Source: Nostoc sp. LPT (lineage in GTDB: Bacteria > Cyanobacteriota > Cyanobacteriia > Cyanobacteriales > Nostocaceae). Taken from it: 64,000 bases of DNA. The notes under the pieces are model-generated. The model had not been told where the DNA came from and did no database searches. It saw nothing but the letters and a program-made list of their open reading frames with translations. The DNA is taken from positions 1 to 64,000 of the forward strand of contig NZ_JABXKF010000090.1 in NCBI RefSeq assembly GCF_017115165.1, read 5' to 3'. This document shows, in pieces, positions 59,301-64,000 of the stretch. A program made the position numbers and the translations under genes. Position 1 is the first letter of the stretch. Every line of letters starts with the position of its first letter.

Positions 59301-60991
59301 ACTGGCATTTGAGAATCTTTTAGGATAAAATCTTTTCTTTCTAAGGGATAGCTAGGATCAATTGGTATATAAGCACCACCTGCTTTTAAGATAGCTAAAA
59401 GTCCAATTAGCATTAAAGGTGATCGCTCGACACAAAGTCCCACCATTGCATCTGGTTTCACACCTAATTGTTGTAGATAATGAGCTAGCTGGTTAGCACG
59501 AGTGTTTAATTCTTGGTAGGTAACTTGCTGGTTTTTATAAATAACAGCAATGTTTTCTGGTGTGCGAGCTACTTGTTCTGCAAAAAGTTGATGAAAACAT
59601 TTATTTATTGGAAAAACAGTTTGTGTATTATTAAGCTCAACCAATAGTTTGTGTCGTTCATTATCGCTAAGTATTTCTAATTCGCTTAGGAATGTATGAG
59701 GATGATTAGTTGCACTTTGTAAGAGAGTGGAAAATTGTCCCGCTAAACGTTCGATATCTTCTTGTAAAAAGAACTCTGAATCATAGTGCCATTCGGCGTG
59801 AAGAGAGTCTTGTGTACGTATAAATAATAATTTTATTTTAAACTTATCAAAACAAACATATTGCTGTGATAGAGAAAACGTGACTGCATTTGTAGTCAAA
59901 AATTTAACATTTTGCTCTATAAAGTCGAAACAGAAAGGGAAGAAAGGTACATCGTTGATAGCTTTATCTAATCCGGAAATTAATTCCCAATTAAAACAAT
60001 CTTGCCATTCAGATGCTTGATTTTCAGCAAAAATAATTTGCTCTAAAACTTCGCTCAACTTTAAGCTACCTTGAAGATAACAATCTACTGGTACATATTT
60101 GGCAAGTAGTCCCAGCATTTCTTGAAGTTCTTCTTCCGATCTACCATCGCAACTAGTACCAACAACCATATTTGATACATTAGTTAAACGCCATAGTAAT
60201 ATTTGCCAACATGTTAGTAAGAATATTAATTCTGTAGTATTACATCTTTCGGCGATCGCGGTGATTTTATCTGCTAATTGACACGAAATTATCTGAGTGA
60301 AAACTTGAGGTTGAAATTTAATTTTACTAGAAAATAGATTTTCATTTGGTAGCTTCAAATTGAAAATATGGCTGATATCTTTTTGTCGCCAATATTCTTT
60401 CCCAATTTCCGCTTCTTCGGATTCCAATAATTCATTTTGCCAATCTGAAAAAACAATGTATTGTACTGGTTCATTTGTGATGCTATCATCATACAAATCT
60501 CCAGTGTAAGCACGACTTATTTCTGCTACGAAATTATTAAGTGAGGTTGCATCTGCGTATAGAGCAGGTAAGTTTAACAGCAATAGATATTTAGATGCTG
60601 ACAGAGTAGCTAGAGATATCTGTAATGAGGATGATTTCTCAAAGTGAAAAGTTTGCTGTTTAGCAGATTCAATAACTAATCCAACAGCATTTTTTTGTTC
60701 TTCAGGTTTCATCGCTCTGAAGTCGTGTTCTTCTATTAAGACATTGCCACTATTTTCAATCACTTGCAGTGGAATACTCATCCCTGGTAAGCAACGAAAA
60801 CTAGTGCCAAGAATTTCATGTCTCTTGACAACAGTTTTTAAGGCAATTTTAAATGCTTCAATATTTAAATCACCTGTAATTTCCACTGTACAAAATGAAC
60901 GATAGGCAAGGCTATGCTTATCTTGTTGTAGTAGCCATAAATGTTTTTGTTGCGGCGAAAGTTGAAAACCCTGAATTACTTTCTTATTCAT
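56384..60991 (-). CDS. NRPS, C*-A(Asn)-PCP-E; code DLTKIGEVGK; C* lacks HHxxxDG
   Basis: C-like domain with [16 protein letters not shown] at the core motif. A: [59 protein letters not shown] and [24 protein letters not shown]. Confidence 0.95.
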   Translation of the reverse strand: [1535 protein letters not shown]

Positions 60992-61072
60992 GATATATAA
61001 TTTGATAACTTGTTAATTAGTTAATAATTATTCATGCTGTTTAGTGTATGCGTCTTATGAGTGAATAATTAT

Positions 61073-63655
61073 TTAAAAATGATGTTGAAAAGGCTCACCC
61101 ATCGCAGTTAAAATTTTTCTTGAACCAGAGTAAGGATTGCGTCCGTGAGCTGTCAACATATTATCTAACATTAATATATTCCCTTTCTGCCAAGGGTAAA
61201 CAATCGTTTCTTGTTGATAAGCTTCACGAATTTCTGCAATAACTGAGTCTTCAATAGGAGAACCATCACCATAAAAAGTGTTGTAGGGTAAATCTTCTTC
61301 TGTAAACTCGTTGAAAAATTTTTCTCGAAATTGTGTTGGTAAACTCGAAACATGCCAAAAAACAACATGATTAAACCAAACCATTTCACCCGTTTTTGGA
61401 TGTTGTGCTATGGCTGGACGAACTTGACGAGTTCTTAAACGATCGCTATCTTTCCACTCAACCTGAATGCAAGCGTTATAACAATACTCTTCCATCACAG
61501 CTTTGTCTGTTGTGTGAAAGGCTTTTTGCCAAGGTAAACCAAAGCCATCACCATAGTTGCGAACTAACATCCACCCTTTTTCTTGAAAGCGTTCTCTAAT
61601 CTGAGGGTGAATATGTTGAAATACTTTTCTCACATCAGCAATTGGAGTTTCTCCTCCTTGATTTGCAGGTTCAATGCAGCAAAACCATATCTTCATCGGA
61701 TAGGTACTGGCATAGGATGACTCATTATGTAAAGCAATGGTTTGGTCAGCTGGAAATTCGGTAGATGTATAAACTTTTTCGCTTAACTTAGTACGAGGTG
61801 TGGAAGATTCTATGTAAGGCATTAATTCAGGACATACGGCACTAACGAATTGCTCAAAATCCTCTTTTTGATTAATAGCAAAGCCTCTAAATAAAATTCC
61901 TCCATATTTCAACAATTTATTGATAATGAATTGTTGATTGTTCTCAGCCCAGATTTGTAAATTAATATCACTGACTTTAGGCGTAATAACTAAAGGTAAA
62001 TTTACTTCAGGTTGCAAAAATTTTTCTGTTATTAATTCTTGTTCAGATAAATTGATTACTGTAGGTTTGGGTTGTGATTTAAAGGCTTTAAATTTTTGGC
62101 GACGAGCTTGTTGAAATTCCTGTTGCTTTGTCTCGTGTCTTTGCTTATCTGCTGTTTTCAGTATTTCTTTGATAGCTGTAAATTTAATATTAGGTTGAGC
62201 AACAACTGCACGCAAAATTATTGCATAATCTGTAATAAATTTAGCAATTTTGGAAGCATTAAATAAGTCTGTGCTGTATTCCAACCTACCACTCAACCCT
62301 TGTTTGCTTTCCCACATATTAAGTAGTAAATCAAATTTAGCCGTACCATTGTCAATATCTTCAAAAACTTTCAATTTCAAACCCTCTAGTTCCAGTCGCG
62401 ATGTTGGGGCATTTTGCAGGACAAACTTGGATTGGAACAGAGGTGTATGAGCCAAATCTCGCTCTGGCTTCAGAGCTAATACTAACTTGTCAAACGGCAT
62501 ATCCTGATGTTCATAAGCGGCCAAAGTTACCTCACGAACACGTTTCAACAATTCCTGAAAAGTTGGGTTACCAGATAAATCAGTACGTAATACTAGCTGA
62601 TTAACAAAAAAACCAATAATCTTCTCTGTTTCTGGAAAATTACGATTAGCAACATCAGTACCTACAACAATATCATCCTGCTTCGTGCAGTAATGGATCA
62701 AGGTCTTGAATGCTGCCATTAGAGTCATAAATAGAGTTACTCCCTCCCGATGGCTAAGTGCTTTAATTTCTTCACAAAGTTCTTTTGGCAGTTCTACATG
62801 TTGCCTGGCACCGCGAAAAGTTTGGATTTCAGGACGGGGATAGTCGGTAGGCAATTCCAGCACAGGTAAGTTAGCAAGTTGCTGTTTCCAGTAAGATAAG
62901 TGCTTCTCCATTACTTCTCCTTGCAGCCAGTGATTTTGCCAATAGGCGAAGTCTGCATATTGAATTGGCAACTCTGGCAAAAGTGTTCGCGTAGCGTCTG
63001 TCTGCGACACGCTGCGCGAACGCAGAGAAGGTTCTCCTTTACTGAAAGCTGCATAAAGGGTGGAAAATTCACGAAAAAATATACCAGTTGACCAACCATC
63101 AACGGCAATATGGTGGATTGTGAATAGCAGCAAGTATTCCTGCAAACTTGTTTGTAGGAGTATTAGTCGCAGCAAGGGACCAGTTGCTAAATCAAAAGGT
63201 TTTTGAGCTATCTCTGTTGTTAGTCGGTTGACTTGTGCTTGCCGTTTAACTTCTGGTATAGAGAGCAAGTTCACCACTGGTAGGGTCACAGTTACAGTAG
63301 GATGAATAACCTGAACTGCTTGTTCCTCAACTACCTCAAAAGTAGTACGTAACGCTTCATGGCGTCGCACAATTTCCTTGAGACTTTGTTCTAGGGCATC
63401 TACGTTAAGCGCACCTGTTAGCTGTACACACACTAGTTCACTGTAGGAAGCATTGCCGGGATCTAACTGTTGAAGAAACCATAGCCGATGCTGAGCAAAA
63501 GACAGAGGAACAGAACCTTGGTGGGTGCGACGAGGAATAACTATTTGTTGAGTATTAGGCTCATGCTGACCCCGTAAGCGCTTTTCTAAAATTGCTTGTT
63601 TAGCAGGTGAGAGCTTAGAACGTCGTTTAATAATTTCATCTGTTTTGCTATCCAT
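61073..63655 (-). CDS. Stand-alone condensation domain fused to a TauD/SyrP-like Fe(II)/2OG dioxygenase
   Basis: C: HHIAVDGWSTGIFF. TauD: GGILFRGFAI, IALHNESSYASTYPMKIWFCC, QGGETPIADVRKV, MLDNMLTAHGRNPYSGSRKIL. ATG at 63655 preferred over the TTG at 63697. Confidence 0.92.
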   Translation of the reverse strand: MDSKTDEIIKRRSKLSPAKQAILEKRLRGQHEPNTQQIVIPRRTHQGSVPLSFAQHRLWFLQQLDPGNASYSELVCVQLTGALNVDALEQSLKEIVRRHEALRTTFEVVEEQAVQVIHPTVTVTLPVVNLLSIPEVKRQAQVNRLTTEIAQKPFDLATGPLLRLILLQTSLQEYLLLFTIHHIAVDGWSTGIFFREFSTLYAAFSKGEPSLRSRSVSQTDATRTLLPELPIQYADFAYWQNHWLQGEVMEKHLSYWKQQLANLPVLELPTDYPRPEIQTFRGARQHVELPKELCEEIKALSHREGVTLFMTLMAAFKTLIHYCTKQDDIVVGTDVANRNFPETEKIIGFFVNQLVLRTDLSGNPTFQELLKRVREVTLAAYEHQDMPFDKLVLALKPERDLAHTPLFQSKFVLQNAPTSRLELEGLKLKVFEDIDNGTAKFDLLLNMWESKQGLSGRLEYSTDLFNASKIAKFITDYAIILRAVVAQPNIKFTAIKEILKTADKQRHETKQQEFQQARRQKFKAFKSQPKPTVINLSEQELITEKFLQPEVNLPLVITPKVSDINLQIWAENNQQFIINKLLKYGGILFRGFAINQKEDFEQFVSAVCPELMPYIESSTPRTKLSEKVYTSTEFPADQTIALHNESSYASTYPMKIWFCCIEPANQGGETPIADVRKVFQHIHPQIRERFQEKGWMLVRNYGDGFGLPWQKAFHTTDKAVMEEYCYNACIQVEWKDSDRLRTRQVRPAIAQHPKTGEMVWFNHVVFWHVSSLPTQFREKFFNEFTEEDLPYNTFYGDGSPIEDSVIAEIREAYQQETIVYPWQKGNILMLDNMLTAHGRNPYSGSRKILTAMGEPFQHHF
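62985..63021. repeat. Short palindromic dispersed-repeat-like insertion within the C-domain coding sequence
   Basis: GTTCGCGTAGCGT-CTGTCTGCGAC-ACGCTGCGCGAAC: 13-nt arms with one mismatch. Encodes the extra RSRSVSQTDATRT absent from sibling C domains. Confidence 0.8.
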
Positions 63656-63697
63656 AATATTATCCTTATAATTTATGAATTTTTTATGACTAATCAA

Positions 63698-64000
63698 CTA
63701 AGTAATTACTTGAAAATTTACATAAGAAGGTACAGGCTGAATCCGACTTAAATCATTTTCAAAAGTCACTGAATTGCCATTCTGATCAATTTCCTTAAAC
63801 CCTGCAAATTTATAAGATATGTACATCATTCGATTGCGATCGTTTGGTACAAACTCTGCTAAAAGACGAACATTACTGCTTTGAGCCAGACCCATAATAT
63901 GATTTAACATAATTGTCCCGACTCCCCTCGACATAACACGACAAGACATCAGCAAAAGCTTGACTGTCCATGACTTAGGCTGACATTCAATCAGAACTAA
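63698..64000 (-). CDS. FkbH-family HAD-type protein, C-terminal part only (start lies outside window)
   Basis: Frame open to 64000: LVLIECQPKSWTVKLLLMSCRVMSRGVGTIMLNHIMGLAQSSNVRLLAEFVPNDRNRMMYISYKFAGF, like FkbH C-termini. Confidence 0.75.
   Translation of the reverse strand, partial: LVLIECQPKSWTVKLLLMSCRVMSRGVGTIMLNHIMGLAQSSNVRLLAEFVPNDRNRMMYISYKFAGFKEIDQNGNSVTFENDLSRIQPVPSYVNFQVIT

Noticed and set aside
1-64000. CRISPR array, tRNA or rRNA genes
   Set aside because: No regularly spaced identical repeats and no recognisable tRNA/rRNA segments were seen; repeats present are domain homology, one tandem duplication and MITE-like elements.
965-64000. Assignment to a named cyanobacterial siderophore such as anachelin or cyanochelin
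   Set aside because: The predicted units (Asn, Thr, beta-Ala, Ser, Gly plus four C2 units, LLM, Cys-TE) do not fit anachelin. I cannot verify similarity to cyanochelin clusters without a database search, so no name is given.

Overview
The window is almost entirely one minus-strand cyanobacterial-type NRPS/PKS biosynthetic gene cluster. It reads from about 64000 down to 965, runs off the right edge inside a FkbH-type gene, and is bounded on the left by a truncated IS66 transposase on the + strand. Gene order in the direction of transcription: FkbH C-terminus; stand-alone C-TauD hybrid; C*-A(Asn)-PCP-E; C-A(Thr)-PCP; KS-AT-cMT-KR-ACP; C-A(beta-Ala)-PCP-C-A(Ser)-PCP; AMIN-TonB receptor; Fe-siderophore-type binding lipoprotein; KS-AT-KR*-T-E*; C-A(Gly)[luciferase-like monooxygenase]-PCP; PanP-like aspartate decarboxylase; KS-AT-KR-ACP; KS-AT-KR0-ACP; SAM methyltransferase; C-A(beta-Ala-like)-PCP-TE(Cys); two P450s; a frameshifted TauD; sucrase/ferredoxin-like protein; MATE exporter; SDR; O-methyltransferase. 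A-domain codes were read by eye from the translations. The embedded uptake genes suggest a metallophore, but this is inferred. I do not recognise the cluster as a known compound. The main oddities are: a T-E didomain of NRPS type grafted onto a PKS module, with E motifs lost; a C-TauD protein without A or PCP domains, paired with a C domain lacking HHxxxDG; a Cys-nucleophile thioesterase; a monooxygenase inside a Gly A domain; apparent in-cluster beta-alanine supply; and several short mobile repeats, one inserted in frame inside a C domain.
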